The notes beneath the pieces were generated by a model. That model saw nothing but the letters and a program-made list of their open reading frames with translations, ran no database searches and was not told the DNA's origin. A program made the translations under genes and the position numbers. Of a stretch of 64,000 bases of DNA, positions 1-11,431 are shown piece after piece. The first letter of the stretch is position 1; each line of letters starts with the position of its first letter. The DNA is from Umbilicaria muhlenbergii. Taxonomy: Eukaryota > Ascomycota > Lecanoromycetes > Umbilicariales > Umbilicariaceae. The stretch is taken from contig KK106986.1 of assembly GCA_000611775.1 (NCBI GenBank), positions 620,001 to 684,000 of the forward strand, written 5' to 3'.

Positions 1-2
1 TT

Positions 3-1082
3 TGGCTCTGGTACTGTCGGAAGCATTATCAGCGTACCCGCTACCGCGACCGCATTGCATTCACCAGGCTACAGCTCGATTCTGTGCGCAGGCAAGTGAA
101 TAGGCTGGAGTCATGGGGCGGTGTTTTAGAGTGGCAAATCATCCTCAAAAAGTCAGAACAGGAAAGACTCGACGCGGAAAACGCCGAACTAGCAAAGATA
201 GCCTTGGAGGATCGTCTTCGCGCAAGCGACGGCAGCATTGGCGGTGATGATAGACGCAACGAGGCTGGCTCTGCACGACCAAGAGCAATACTCGAAGCAG
301 AACCCTCTACAAACCTTGTGAACAAGCATATGCAAAGTGAAGAAAAACACCGGGACGGTAGGGACAATCAAGATGATGAGGATGATGAGTTTGATAGTGA
401 CGATGAGGATGACAAAATGAGTAAGAAGAGTAAGAGAGGGAAGAAGAACCAAAAGAAGAAGAAGAAGCAGAAGCAGAAGACGGAGCAGGAACTCCCGCCG
501 GTCTGTAGATGGATGGTTCCTTACCTTGGTCGAGGAAAGACTTTCCAGGATATTCGAGTCGTCCTGAACGTTATTGAAACCTACCTCAGACAAACCAAAT
601 ATCCATTCCCAGCCATCGAGATTCTACCACTTTCGGCCCCTCCAGCCGGATCTCGCCGCGCCTCGTGTACCACCAGGCGCCGCTGCAATCCCCAGCCCCA
701 GGCCTCTGGCAGGCGCAAGGCCTCCGACAGCACCAGCGAGTCCAGCGATATGACGCCTCCGACATCTCGAAAGCGCCGCTCGCCGGCTGAAGACAATAGC
801 GATGAGTCCGGCGACAGGTCGACCGCGAGTCCTCGAAAGCGCCGCTCCGTGGCTGGAGTCAACGCGAACGATTCCAACACCATGCCGGTTCCGAGTCCTT
901 CAAAGCGCCGCTCCGTGGCTGCAAGCAACACGACCGAAGCCAACACCATGCCGCCTCCGAGTCCTCCAGCGCGCCGCACTTTGACTCGAGGCCGCAAGAC
1001 CCAGCCAGTGGCAGCTCGTCCAGTCAAGCAGGGAAAGCAAGCCGCAAAGCGCGGCGCAGCAACTGGTGGCGGCCGTCGTTAA
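3..1082 (+). CDS. Lys/Arg-rich protein, 5' end outside window
   Basis: The reading frame is open from base 3, so the start codon lies to the left of the window. The visible part is about 360 residues. It begins with a Trp/Arg-rich stretch (WLWYCRKHYQRTRYR) and a predicted helical segment, followed by a block of alternating Asp/Glu and then Lys runs typical of nuclear or nucleolar proteins. A second ordered patch (CRWMVPYLGRGKTFQDIR) follows. The C-terminal 130 residues are disordered and carry near-identical copies of a unit built on S-P-x-KRRS, spaced 66 bases apart (near 768, 834 and 900), which could be phosphorylated nuclear localisation signals. The two ordered patches look conserved and resemble other fungal proteins I have seen, but I cannot name the family. 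No intron is needed within the visible part. Function is unknown. Confidence 0.7.
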   Translation, partial: WLWYCRKHYQRTRYRDRIAFTRLQLDSVRRQVNRLESWGGVLEWQIILKKSEQERLDAENAELAKIALEDRLRASDGSIGGDDRRNEAGSARPRAILEAEPSTNLVNKHMQSEEKHRDGRDNQDDEDDEFDSDDEDDKMSKKSKRGKKNQKKKKKQKQKTEQELPPVCRWMVPYLGRGKTFQDIRVVLNVIETYLRQTKYPFPAIEILPLSAPPAGSRRASCTTRRRCNPQPQASGRRKASDSTSESSDMTPPTSRKRRSPAEDNSDESGDRSTASPRKRRSVAGVNANDSNTMPVPSPSKRRSVAASNTTEANTMPPPSPPARRTLTRGRKTQPVAARPVKQGKQAAKRGAATGGGRR

Positions 1083-1994
1083 TCAACTTCGAGTCGCCCC
1101 GCGTCGAGCTGTCGACACAATTTTATTCCGAAATGTATGTGCATGTGCGACTGTTTGGCTATCGGCGAGTCAGTTATAATCCGAAACGAAGATGATGGGA
1201 CATGCGAGGAATACACGACCTCACTACTACTGGTGGTACTACTACTACTAGTAGTAACTAATACGAGCCGGTCATAGCCAGGCACACTTTGGCTACACAT
1301 TCGTTTGGAAGACCTACCTAACAGATCAGAGATGGAATAGGACCGGGACGTTCCTTGATGGATTTGCCGTTTCATCGTTTTATATTTTTTCGTGCTGTTG
1401 GATGTATGCTAGTGTATGCTTGCGTCAGAAGGGACCTTGGACATTCTCTTTGTACTTTGTTCTTGTACTTTATCGGTCTTGTATGCTACTTTCTCTACTC
1501 TAGTACACGTAATAGAAACTCTTTTGCAATGGAATGTCCGGCATACTGTCAGTGATACTAAGTTGCTCTAGGGCTGCGATAGCAGGTCGTCTACCCCTAT
1601 GTAAAAGAAATATCAAGACTTGATTCGAGATGGGTCTACTGGGAGCCAAGTCTAGACTGAAGAGACTGTGATTCCAGCCGAAAGGACCCCCTATCCTTTT
1701 GAAGCGTAGGTTATGGGTGTCCGACCAGAAATGAAAAGTCCCATACCGAGCATGTTCGACATAAAGTAGTCAGCGCCACACAAAAACCAGAGATCCTACA
1801 GGGTTTAACCCCAAGCTCTGAGTCTACTGCAATCCATTGTGTGCTGCTACGATATACCGAACTACTGTGAATGCTTTAGAGGCTATAGTCAGCAGAATCA
1901 GGCTTACTCCATAGTACAAAGGTGAAATTCTATATCTACAGCCCGAGTGGTCCATAACGAATTCATAACAGCCCATCGAAGCTTTGCACATCGA
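1083..1994. other. Intergenic, convergent 3' regions
   Basis: No gene is visible between the end of the Lys/Arg-rich gene and the stop of the uL22m gene. The only marked feature is a short imperfect run of CTA/GTA trinucleotides near 1228-1262. Confidence 0.6.
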
Positions 1995-3173
1995 TCACCA
2001 AAGGCAGTACTGCCTCTGCGCCGTAACAGGTCTATCCGGTAGCGGCACCCAAACCTTCTTCTTCAACCTCTTCTGCTCCCTCTCCTCCGCCAACCGAATC
2101 CTCGTCGCCTCTTCCTTCAAAACCACCGAAATACCTATTACACTTGCATCAGTCCCATCCACAACCCAACAAAAACCACAGTCAAAAGGACGAAGAAAAC
2201 TCACTAGTATAAGGCAAATTCATAATATTAACCCGCCCCCTCGCCCTATAATCCGGTTTCTTCCCATACTTCCCCCGCCCCACCCACGCCTGATCCACAT
2301 AAATCTCCGTCCGATCCCTCACAACCCTCCTCTTTCCCTTCTTATCCTCCACCACCATCTCCCCCCCCTCCACCACCCCCTTCCCATCCACGCCCCCCAA
2401 CCCCATCCCGCGCCTCGCAATCGCTTCGTCCCGCGCATACTCCAAATGCCGTTTCACCTCCCTGGCCGCCTTCTTGGGCGAAAACCGCATCTGGATGATC
2501 GCGTCTTCGATCGGCTTGCCCGCTATTTGCCGAGCCAGCGGGCCGAGCTTCTTGACGGATGTTTTGAGAAAATGCGATTTCGCGAGGTGGGAACGTTCGG
2601 TTCGGAGGATTTTCACCGTCTTGTTGAGGCGGCCGCGGCTGCGGATGGAGCGGATTGTCATTTTTCGCTGCCAGCGTTTGCGGGCTCGTGGGTGGGGGTC
2701 CAGCGCGGCGGCCATGACGGTGGGGTCGCGGCGAAGCGGAGCTGACGTGGACGGGGCGGGCGTACCGGGGACGGTGGGGGACGTCGATGGGGGCTTGGTG
2801 CCGGCATCGGGGGATTCGAAGATGGAGGAGGAGGCCAGGTCGCCGCGCTTTAGTTCTGGTTGTTGGGCGGGGCTGGATCTTTGCGGTTTGCGTTTGAGGA
2901 AATCTTCGGAGAATGGGTCGATTGGGTCGGCGTAAGCTCGTTTTTTACCGCGAAGAAATCCTAAGAACGTGCGGCGGGGTTGGAGCGACGGGGTAAGAGT
3001 CGGTAGGAGGGATGATGAGGCAAATGGGGTGGTTTGGGGGTTGAGGAACAGTTTGAGGGTGACGGCTGTGACATCCTGGATTAGCTTCGTTGATCCATGG
3101 AACTATTGGAGATGAGAAAGTTAGGGAGATTACCTGCACGCGTCAGCCGTCGGGATGGAAGGCTAAGGCTCAT
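1995..3173 (-). CDS. mrpl22: Mitochondrial large ribosomal subunit protein uL22m
   Basis: This gene encodes the mitochondrial form of ribosomal protein L22, which lines the polypeptide exit tunnel of the large mitoribosomal subunit. Three exons (3173-3134, 3065-2205, 2134-1995) give about 346 residues. The first intron (68 nt) must use the acceptor at 3066-3067 to keep frame, with a CTAAT branch site just upstream. The second intron (70 nt) joins ACTA to GTATTT. The N-terminus starts MSLSLPSRRL, a basic mitochondrial presequence of the kind found on fungal homologues, followed by a variable Pro/Ser stretch. The L22 core runs from about residue 160 (KMTIRSIRSRGRLNKT, then LARQIAGKPIEDAI with QMRFSPKKAAREV). 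The C-terminus ends in LPDRPVTAQRQYCLW, the usual fungal tail. It is divergent to the molybdate transporter. Confidence 0.9.
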
Positions 3174-3593
3174 GTTATCAGACTTGCCATGCCCCTAAAG
3201 ACATAGACATTCGTGAGGACCTATTGCATAGTCCTTGAAGTACTCTACTCCGAGTAAACTCTCGAAATACGCTAACAGTTGAAGCTCGCTTGTTGACCGC
3301 CTTGGTGCCAAGCTTGCTTTTGGCTGCCACAGCTGCCCCCCCGGCCAAACCAACCTTTAAGAAAGTCGATTATCCTTCTTAGCAATGACCTGTCTGATCA
3401 AGTGAGTATACAGACGGTCATTCCACCTACCTGACAACGTATCAACGTTAACGGTGCCAGCCCATATCTGCAATATTGATTGCCTATCACTGAATACATC
3501 CGTGGTGCCTCGCAGCCGGGCATTATAGAAAACATTCACATCTCCAGCTAGATTTCAATTATTCGGGCCTGGAGAATATATATATTTATCAAT
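3174..3593. promoter_or_regulatory. Divergent promoter region, mrpl22 / molybdate transporter
   Basis: These 420 bp separate the start codons of two divergent genes, so both promoters should lie here. A TATA-like run (TATATATATT) sits at about 3576-3587, only a few bases before the first ATG of the transporter. No other motif stands out. Confidence 0.5.
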
Positions 3594-5051
3594 ATGGGGT
3601 CCGCCCGAGGACGTTTTCGCGGCTTTCGAGCCGCCTGCGCTCGAGATTCTCAAATGTTCTGGTCCAATATAAGAGACGTCCAACCTTACAACATCCAAAC
3701 TCTCCGAAGCCAGCCTCTGAGGGAGATCTCTGGCTCCATGGGCGACCTTGGTACTCTACTGCCGATCCTTATCGCACTGGCTATGAACGGGTCGATCTCA
3801 CTGTCGACCACACTGGTCTTTTCTGGCCTTTATAACATAATCACAGGTATTGTCTTTGGTGTACCCTTACCGGTACAGCCGATGAAAGCCATAGCTGCAG
3901 TAGTGTTATCGGCACCCATTCACAATCAGTGGAGTCAAGCTCAGACAGCCTCTGCCGGTTTATTCGTGGGAGCTGTCATCTGTTTCTTCAGTCTAACGGG
4001 TATCCTTCAATGGTTTACGCGAAAGATTCCTGTGCCGGTCATAAAAGGCATCCAAGTCGGCGCGGGTTTGAGCTTGATACTCTCCGCTGGCTCATCAATG
4101 CTCAGCAGACTATCCTGGTATCGACTTAACAATGGTTTCGATAGTCTATGGTGGGCACTTCTTACATTCTTATTCTTATTATGCACACCGTACTATCCGC
4201 GGACACCCTTTGCCTTGATCTTTACAGTCTTCGGCATCGTTGGGTGTCTGAGTCAGATGTCCACAGGACCGAGTTTCCAGGTATGGCGTCCTTCGGGATT
4301 TGTACCGTCACTGAGTGACTTCCGGAGGGGTGCCTTCAGCGCTGGGCTCGGGCAGCTGCCGCTTACTACCCTGAATTCTATCATCGCTGTAACACATCTT
4401 TCTGCCGATCTATTGCCGGCTCGGAAAGCACCTTCAGCTACTTCTCTCGGTCTTAGCGTGGCGATTATGAATCTTGTTGGTTGCTGGTTTGGTTCCATGC
4501 CTGTATGTCACGGGAGCGGAGGGTTAGCAGGCCAATATCGCTTTGGCGCCCGTTCAGGAGCCAGCATCATATTTCTCGGCATGATCAAGCTGCTTCTGGG
4601 CTTGTTTGTGGGTGACACGTTGATTCGTTTAATCGAGAAATTCCCGCTCAGCCTGCTAGGCATCATGGTTTTTGTCGCCGGATTAGAGTTGGCCAAGGTT
4701 GGAGAGAGTCTCAACACGGTTGGTGCGAGAGATCTTTGGGAGGCCGTCGAAGACGAGTCGGATGGGCGTTCGGAGAAGCACTTTCGAGAGCCGACGCAGG
4801 ATGAGAGGAGTCAAAGATGGGCCGTTATGTTGGTAACAACCGGTGGCTTACTGGCTTTTAGAAATGATGGTCTTGGCTTCATTGCTGGCATGTTATGTCA
4901 TTGGAGCCATAGCATACCGGTCTGGTGGGAGAAACGAAAAGCAGATCGAGAAGGACGGATACAGCTGGGACAAGAGGCACACGCAAGCATCCGTGACGAC
5001 ACCGGACAAGCCGGGAGGGCTACGTATGACGAAGAAGCAGGCAATGGCTGA
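3594..5051 (+). CDS. Molybdate transporter, MOT1/SulP-like
   Basis: This single-exon gene encodes a 485-residue polytopic membrane protein of the MOT1 family, which imports molybdate for molybdenum-cofactor enzymes such as nitrate reductase. The two signature motifs are present: EISGSMGDLGTLLPILIAL near residue 45, and FGVPLPVQPMKAIAAVV near residue 90. A third conserved motif (PVCHGSGGLAGQYRFGA) lies near residue 303. About ten hydrophobic segments are visible, and the last 70 residues form a charged cytosolic tail. The first ATG is almost abutted by a TATA-like run, so translation may start at the second in-frame ATG (3654, MFWSNIRD), which removes an Arg-rich leader that is not part of the family core. 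Length fits the family. The substrate is inferred from the family. Confidence 0.88.
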   Translation: MGSARGRFRGFRAACARDSQMFWSNIRDVQPYNIQTLRSQPLREISGSMGDLGTLLPILIALAMNGSISLSTTLVFSGLYNIITGIVFGVPLPVQPMKAIAAVVLSAPIHNQWSQAQTASAGLFVGAVICFFSLTGILQWFTRKIPVPVIKGIQVGAGLSLILSAGSSMLSRLSWYRLNNGFDSLWWALLTFLFLLCTPYYPRTPFALIFTVFGIVGCLSQMSTGPSFQVWRPSGFVPSLSDFRRGAFSAGLGQLPLTTLNSIIAVTHLSADLLPARKAPSATSLGLSVAIMNLVGCWFGSMPVCHGSGGLAGQYRFGARSGASIIFLGMIKLLLGLFVGDTLIRLIEKFPLSLLGIMVFVAGLELAKVGESLNTVGARDLWEAVEDESDGRSEKHFREPTQDERSQRWAVMLVTTGGLLAFRNDGLGFIAGMLCHWSHSIPVWWEKRKADREGRIQLGQEAHASIRDDTGQAGRATYDEEAGNG

Positions 5052-5293
5052 TGAGTACATGCCACGGAAGTGACGACTTGGGAAGCGTACTAATCTAAAC
5101 TCGCGTTAATAAGACTCGATATTGTTCAATTACATACAGTATACAGATCATAGAAGCAGTGGAGCTCTAGATTTCGTTCCCTTAGAACCTTTCATAGTCA
5201 TTTGGCTTTGTTAAGCTGGCGAAGGTGGCACCCTGCAGATGAATAGCATATATTTTGACCCTATGCCTGCCCCCTGATACTTACAGCTCTAGC

Positions 5294-5874
5294 CTAGGCT
5301 TTATCCACCTCTCCCAAGCCAAGAACTTCCCTCAGAAACCCCTTTGAAAACCGGACCATCTGCTCGTACGCAACGTCGAAACCATCGTTGGCTCCGTAAT
5401 ATGGATCGATCACGGTCTCCCCTTTCCGGCCGCCAAAGTCTCCAAAAAGCATCAACTTCCCCAGCGGACTGTCCCCGTCAGACTTCACCACGCGCTGCCT
5501 CATGCGCTGTAGATCTCGGAGGTTGTCTCTGTCCATGGCTAGGATGTAATCGAACTTTGTGAAATCTGCGCCCTGGACCTTCCTTGCTGCGTGGTCGTAA
5601 TCTACGATACCATTGTCTGCCAGCGTCCTCAAGGTCCTTGGATCGGGGGAGTCGCCCGTGTGGTAAGCTCCAGTGCCAGCGGAATCAACGCAAGAAATTC
5701 GGGGATTGCCAGAGGAGAGGGAGCGGAACACAGCCTCGGCCATGGTTGACCGGCCTTGGGGCGTAAGATGCAAGCAGTCTACAGATGCGGTGAAGTCAAA
5801 GACTTACATATGTTCCCTAAACAAACGAACAGAACAGATATCGGGGGTCCTCCATCGGGGGTCGTGTCAGCCAT
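5294..5874 (-). CDS. ltp1: Low-molecular-weight protein tyrosine phosphatase
   Basis: This encodes a cytosolic low-molecular-weight phosphotyrosine phosphatase of about 175 residues. Two exons (5874-5808 and 5754-5294) are joined across a 53-nt intron that splits the second Cys codon of the active site. The spliced protein carries the P-loop CLGNICRS at residues 18-25, with nucleophile Cys18 and phosphate-binding Arg24. The general-acid loop DPYYG is present, with Asp at about residue 139. Length is normal for the family (150-170 residues plus a short N-terminal extension). It is convergent with the molybdate transporter and divergent to the chitin synthase. All catalytic residues are present, so it should be active. 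The in vivo substrate cannot be read from sequence. Confidence 0.92.
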
Positions 5875-6688
5875 GGCTGCTGCTTCGCAAAGCCGGGGAA
5901 AGATGGCGTCCTTGACGGCTTGTACTTATGAACTAAGGTATTTACAACTGTTGCTCCTGGTTTTGGAATTGGATTAGTGGATAGTGAATTCTGCCTCGCC
6001 GCAATCTTTGGCTGCTGGACTGGCGGTGACTGGCTGCAGGGGGTAACGCGTCGTCGCGGCTGAGCCAGTGCGAGGGGGGCGCCTGACCAAACAAGGGATA
6101 GTGCCTAGATGAAGCTTGTTCTTATCCAGCTGAGGTCCTGACCGTGAGTCGCTGACACCCGAGACACCCTATGCCGAAAGGCTCCTTAGGTAGGTAGGCA
6201 CCCCTTACCTTAATCGCAACTTCAAGCTACATGTACTTTAAGCGAATTGTCAGCTCCGGAGAGGTGCCCAGGCCACGAGACTTGTCCGCGTACTTGCAGG
6301 AGGATAATAATAGAGGTCTACGCCCCATCACCGCCTGTCATCACTATCCTCGTAGCCATAAGGTACATTCAATAGAAAAGTAGGCGTACACCAAGTCTCG
6401 TTTGATCACTGTAGCGCCATAACGTCTCCGTCGACTACACCTTGTAAATCGTGCGAGGGGCCGGCCAATGTTCTGGTCCTGGACTTGAGCCGCGCCTTCA
6501 AAGTAAACACGGTACACAGCGAGACAGCCTACCGAGGGCAGCTTTGATCCTCAATCCAACATAGCACTTTACACCTCTCTTCACATTCCCACCGATTGTG
6601 TCACTGCCATTCATTACCGAGTGGTATCCAGCATTCTTCACGCGCAGATCTGCCCCATTCCCCGTTTGTTTCACCCCGGAGAGAAACC
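5875..6688. promoter_or_regulatory. Shared upstream region, ltp1 / chitin synthase
   Basis: This 814-bp divergent intergenic region must hold both promoters. It contains the tandem motif TAGGTAGGTAGG at about 6187-6198, followed by the near-inverse CCTTACCTTA. The part nearest the chitin synthase start is pyrimidine-rich on the plus strand, as in many fungal 5' leaders. No coding exon is supported. Confidence 0.45.
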
Positions 6689-9600
6689 ATGTCATACAAT
6701 CGTTTAGGTACGCAACCCGTTTGATCCTCTGTCCGCGAGTACCAGTTGGCGCAGCTCTTCGAAGTTATGCTCAACCAGTGGCTGCACGCTTCAAGCAGGA
6801 GATAAAGCGCTGACCCAACCCTTAGACTACTCTGGCCGTCAACCAGAAGACGACGATTACCACTCTCCAACCATGGACCCTCGACGTCCTGGACGCTCGC
6901 CTTCGCCGGGTCAACCGCTTCATGGATATCAGCTAGAAGACGGGCCATATCGACCACAACAGGCCCCTTTACAAATCCCCATGGGTCCGGGTGGCCCAAG
7001 TGATAGGCTCGCAGCACAGCCTACGTACAGTGTAGAGGGCATGCATAACAGCTTTGGTCACAACGACGAGTACGAAGCCAATCACCCTGTATCTCAGCAC
7101 GACTACAGTTACACTAGTAACGATTATGCCATCTCTCCAGAGGATCACCATGATGCATACTTTACTCGACCATACCAACCTTCACCACACGACGAGCAAG
7201 ACCTCAGCCATTACCCCTCTCACGATCAGCCGCAGTACTACGACGACAACGACAATGTGCCAATCCTGCAGCCAGATGACCCATATGGCCCTGACCCCCT
7301 GCAGCAGCAGGAATATGTTGATGACCTTGAACACCAGCAGCTCGCACAACAAGTGTCACAACCGACGCCTAGCCCTGCCCCAATCAGGCGATGGAAGACA
7401 GTGAAGGAAGTTCAATTGTTCAATGGAAACTTGGTGCTTGATTGCCCTATACCTCCGAAACTGCTCAACCAAGTCCCTCATGCATCACCGCCAGATCGAG
7501 ATGAATTCACTCATATGCGATACTCCGCAGCAACGTGTGATCCAACGGACTTTTACGATGAGCGCTTCACCCTACGTCAACGGCTATTCGCGAGGCAGCG
7601 ACATACCGAGCTATTCATTGTGGTAACCATGTACAACGAAGACGATTTCCTCTTCGCGAGAACTATGATTGGTGTTTTCAAAAATATCGAATACATGTGC
7701 TCTAGAACCAATAGTAAGACGTGGGGCAAAGAGGCCTGGAAGAAAATTGTTGTATGTGTGGTCAGTGATGGCCGTGCAAAAATAAATGAGAGAACCAAAG
7801 CCGTATTGGCGGGATTGGGCGTTTATCAAGACGGTATAGCCAAGGAACAGGTCAATGGCAAGGACGTCACAGCACATATTTACGAATACACCACGCAAGT
7901 GGGATTGGATCTCAAAGGCAAGGTTGTCCATCTGAAGCCCCGAGGAGCGACTCCCGTCCAGATGATCTTCTGCCTCAAAGAGAAGAACCAAAAGAAAATC
8001 AACTCTCATCGATGGTTTTTCCAGGCTTTTGGCCGAGTCCTAGACCCCAACATCTGTGTTCTCCTAGATGCCGGAACAAAGCCAGGGAAGGACTCGATCT
8101 ATCACTTGTGGAAAGCCTTCGATCTCGAACCGATGTGTGGAGGGGCATGTGGTGAAATTAAAGTCATGTTGTCGGCGGGGAGGAAACTCATCAATCCTCT
8201 CGTGGCCGCACAGAATTTCGAATATAAGATGAGCAACATTCTGGACAAACCTCTCGAGTCCGCGTTTGGGTTCATTTCTGTCCTACCCGGCGCATTTTCA
8301 GCGTATCGTTACATTGCTCTGCAAAATGACAAGAGCGGGAACGGTCCACTAGAAAAGTACTTCGCTGGCGAAAAGATGCATGGCGCCAACGCAGGTATTT
8401 TCACCGCGAACATGTACTTGGCGGAGGATAGGATTCTTTGTTTCGAGCTTGTGGCGAAAAGAAATTGTCGGTGGATTTTGCAATATGTCAAATCTGCAAC
8501 CGGAGAGACCGATGTTCCGGATCAGATGGCCGAATTCATCATGCAACGACGAAGATGGCTTAATGGCAGTTTCTTCGCGGCTGTATATGCCTTGGCGCAT
8601 TTCTATCAGATTAACCGGAGCGATCATAGCTTCACAAGGAAGCTGATGTTCTTAGTCGAGTTTACGTACCAGACCATCAACATGCTATTCGCTTGGTTCG
8701 CCATTGTAAGTCCTTGCTACAACCTCTTGGTACGGCTGACCGTTGACTTCGAAACTATAGGGTAACTTCTTCTTGGTCTTTCGTATCTTAACGACTTCGC
8801 TCGGATCTAAAGTCCTACTCGGTACAGCCGGGACGATCTTAGGAGTCGTCTTTGAGTGGCTTTACCTAGCTACGCTTCTCACATGTTTCGTATTGGCACT
8901 TGGAAATCGGCCACAAGGATCTAACAAGTTCTATATGACTATGGTCTACTTCTGGTGTGTCATTATGCTCTATCTAATCTTTGCATCGGTTTTCATTACC
9001 GTGAGGTCGATCCAATCTGAGGTCAGCGACCATCACTTCAGCGTTACAGATCTTTTCAAGAACCAACTCTTCTTCACTTTGATCGTGTCCCTTCTCTCTA
9101 CCTACATTCTATGGTTCGTTGTATCTTTTCTCTTCTTCGACCCGTGGCACATGTTCACCTCGGTATGTCCTTCTCGTCTTTCTCTTTGACTTGGAACTCA
9201 CAATGTCCGACAGTTCTTCCAATATCTCCTCCTTACTCCGACTTATATAAACATCCTCAACGTCTATGCCTTCTGTAACACCCATGACATAACCTGGGGC
9301 ACCAAGGGCGACGACAAAGCACCAAAACTCGGCAACGCCACTGTCAAGGACGATGGAAAAGTCACTGTCAATATTCCCCAGGATGACGGTGATTTGAACG
9401 CGCAGTACGATGTGGAGATGGCCAAAATCGCCAATAAAGCGCCCAAAGAGACCAAGATTGTGTCTGCGGCCGAAAAACAAGAAGATTATTACAAAGGATT
9501 TCGAAGTTCCGTTGTTCTGGTTTGGATCTTCTGTAACTTCGCCCTGGCAGCTGTGGTGCTGAGTACGGCGGGACTAGAGAGATTGACCATCGACAACTCG

Positions 9601-9811
9601 TCTACGCAGAGGAGTACCATTTACATGGCAGTGGTGTTGTGGAGTGTTGCGGGTTTGTCGTTATTCAGATTCTGCGGAGCGATGTGGTTCTTAGTGGTCC
9701 GTTTGGTAAGCCTAAGTCCTCCCTGCTCTCCTTGGGTTTGGGTGACAGCATGCTCCTCTCTTACGGACTATCTTCTAACCTGTGCAATGAGTTTAGTTTC
9801 GGGGAGTCTGA
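6689..9811 (+). CDS. Chitin synthase (class I/II type)
   Basis: This encodes a plasma-membrane chitin synthase that polymerises UDP-GlcNAc into wall chitin. Five exons (6689-6707, 6826-8705, 8761-9162, 9214-9705, 9797-9811) give about 935 residues. The start is the ATG at 6689, because splicing MSYNRL to [11 protein letters not shown] gives the usual N-terminus, and the 15-nt last exon supplies the final FRGV. The first 170 residues are a Gln/Asp/Tyr-rich tail. The glycosyltransferase core follows: MYNEDD near residue 255, DAGTKPG near 420, AEDR near 538 and the catalytic QRRRW near 578. After it come about six membrane segments. The order of the domains and the [10 protein letters not shown] motif fit classes I or II rather than III to VII. 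I cannot separate classes I and II with certainty. Confidence 0.93.
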
Positions 9812-10122
9812 TTCTGGGCGCTGAGCGTCCAATATCACTACCTTGGTGGCGTGGAGAATGATTTTGATGCAATCATACCCATTTTCTGCCGCTTGACACT
9901 TGACACTTGGCACAGGGCGCAGGGCGCAGGGCGCAGAACGAGTCGTTAAGTTGATTGATCGGTATAGTAACGGATGCTTTTGAATTACATGCTGCATTAT
10001 GTTTCTCCCACATGCGGTTTGACATTCTTGTCCAACCCCTCTCCAGTGCTTCGTCATTCATCGGCTGTCCTAAGTCACAAGTCCTAAGTCCTAAGTCCTA
10101 TTGCCCCTGCACGCGGTCGCGC
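9812..10122. repeat. Short tandem repeats between convergent genes
   Basis: Three small repeat tracts lie between the chitin synthase and acetyltransferase stops. They are TTGACAC-type units at about 9891-9912, three copies of AGGGCGC at 9914-9934, and AAGTCCT-type units at about 10069-10101. The seven-base periods suggest replication slippage. No gene is visible. Confidence 0.6.
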
Positions 10123-10834
10123 TCACACACCATCAGTGTCTCTCACTGGCTGTGGGCGTCTCAGCATGCACAGTTGTGTATACTGGCCTTCCAAGGTAAC
10201 CACTCTGCCACTCGTGGTCCAACCGAAACGCTCGTAGACTGGAGCTCCCATTAGCGAGGCTTCCACGTACGCCTCGAGACCTTCGCTATCGGCACGGTCC
10301 AGGCCCCAGCGGATCAGCAGACTCGCTCCGCCTTGGTCACGGTGCTCAGGGAGTGTAGCCAGCATCTCCAAGTCTTGGAAATTGGGACGTCAGCAGCCGT
10401 TTCGTCGTGGAGACAATGTGGAAGATGCAGGACCTACAATAGTGCGGCCTCCCGCGCATAACTTCTTTCCTCCTCTCAGCCAACTCGCCGAAGAAGTTAT
10501 CACAGAGTGCCTTGTTGGCGTCATCCGGCCATGAGGGCAGAGTGTTTGAGTCACTGCTGCTGCTGGAGGACCTACTTGCTGCTGGCGTCTCGACTTGACG
10601 GACTGGAAGAATCCACTTGGCGTAGGCAATGATCCGATTGCCGTCGTTGACTTTGATGAAGCGAGCGCCGGGGTTCCCCATAAAGGCTTCGGTGTTGTTG
10701 GCGTCCCACCAGCGTCGAACGTTCGCCGTGCGGGGGAAGCACGCGATGGTGATGGGATCCTGGAAGGCAAGCATGTAGATGTCGGTCAGGGCGGGAATAT
10801 CCGCCGCCGTCGCTGGGGAGAGGGTCAGAGGCAT
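10123..10834 (-). CDS. GNAT-family N-acetyltransferase
   Basis: This encodes a 215-residue protein of the GNAT acetyltransferase fold. Two exons (10834-10438 and 10373-10123) are joined across a 64-nt intron, giving HYYLEMLATLPEHRDQGGAS across the junction. The N-terminus (LTLSPATAADIPALTDIYMLAF) is a typical GNAT first strand and helix. The acetyl-CoA loop is the variant HRDQGGASLLIRWG, standing for the usual R/Q-x-x-G-x-A/G. The end of the domain is the PVYERFGW motif seen in fungal family members. A Ser-rich insertion sits between strands. The substrate is unknown; many fungal paralogues of this kind are metabolic or detoxification enzymes. It is convergent with the chitin synthase and divergent to mrc1. 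Confidence 0.85.
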
Positions 10835-11431
10835 GGTTAGGCTCCGAGAGACTGTTGCGGAGGTCCGACGGCCGGTTGAGTCAGGTAAGATAGCGGAGGG
10901 TGATACAAGCTGCGGAGGTGTTGGCGACTAGGCGATCGGCGGGCACGTGACGGCTCTTTTGAAGCTGCGTAAACAAATCGTGACTGTTTGCATGTCCCCA
11001 AGTTTGCCATCCATCAAACAGGGGGACGACGTCAGGGTGCCACCTTATAGTACCTTGACCTTGACAATGTGAACTGCTTACGACATTACGGATTACGGAT
11101 ACATCAGCGACAGCACGGCTATGCGCGGCCTGATCTGAAGGATCGGAGAGCGAAGATGGACCCATCCCAGTCAGCCCTATACGCTCGGTGAACCCTGGTT
11201 CTTGGCGCACGCTGAAACAGGCTTAGTGCCGTTTGTCGCGCTTTTGGAATAAGGCACAGAAGTAAAGTACTTTCGCGTCCCCGAAGCCAGAGCGAGGCGC
11301 ACCACCACGCTTGTTCCTCCACCGAACAGCGCATCCACTTGCAAGAATGCTCCATGTCGACACCTCCTACACAGCATTCGCGCTGACAGCACCGCACACC
11401 ACGCGTTGTCCCTCTCCCTCAACACTCAATC
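10835..11431. promoter_or_regulatory. Divergent promoter region, acetyltransferase / mrc1
   Basis: This 597-bp region separates two divergent start codons. No exon is supported and no clear repeated motif is seen. Short CACC and CTCCC runs precede the mrc1 ATG. Confidence 0.45.

Noticed and set aside
1984-2935. Plus-strand open frames opposite the uL22m gene
   Set aside because: The minus strand gives a recognisable ribosomal protein with correct splice phases; the plus frames are its shadow.
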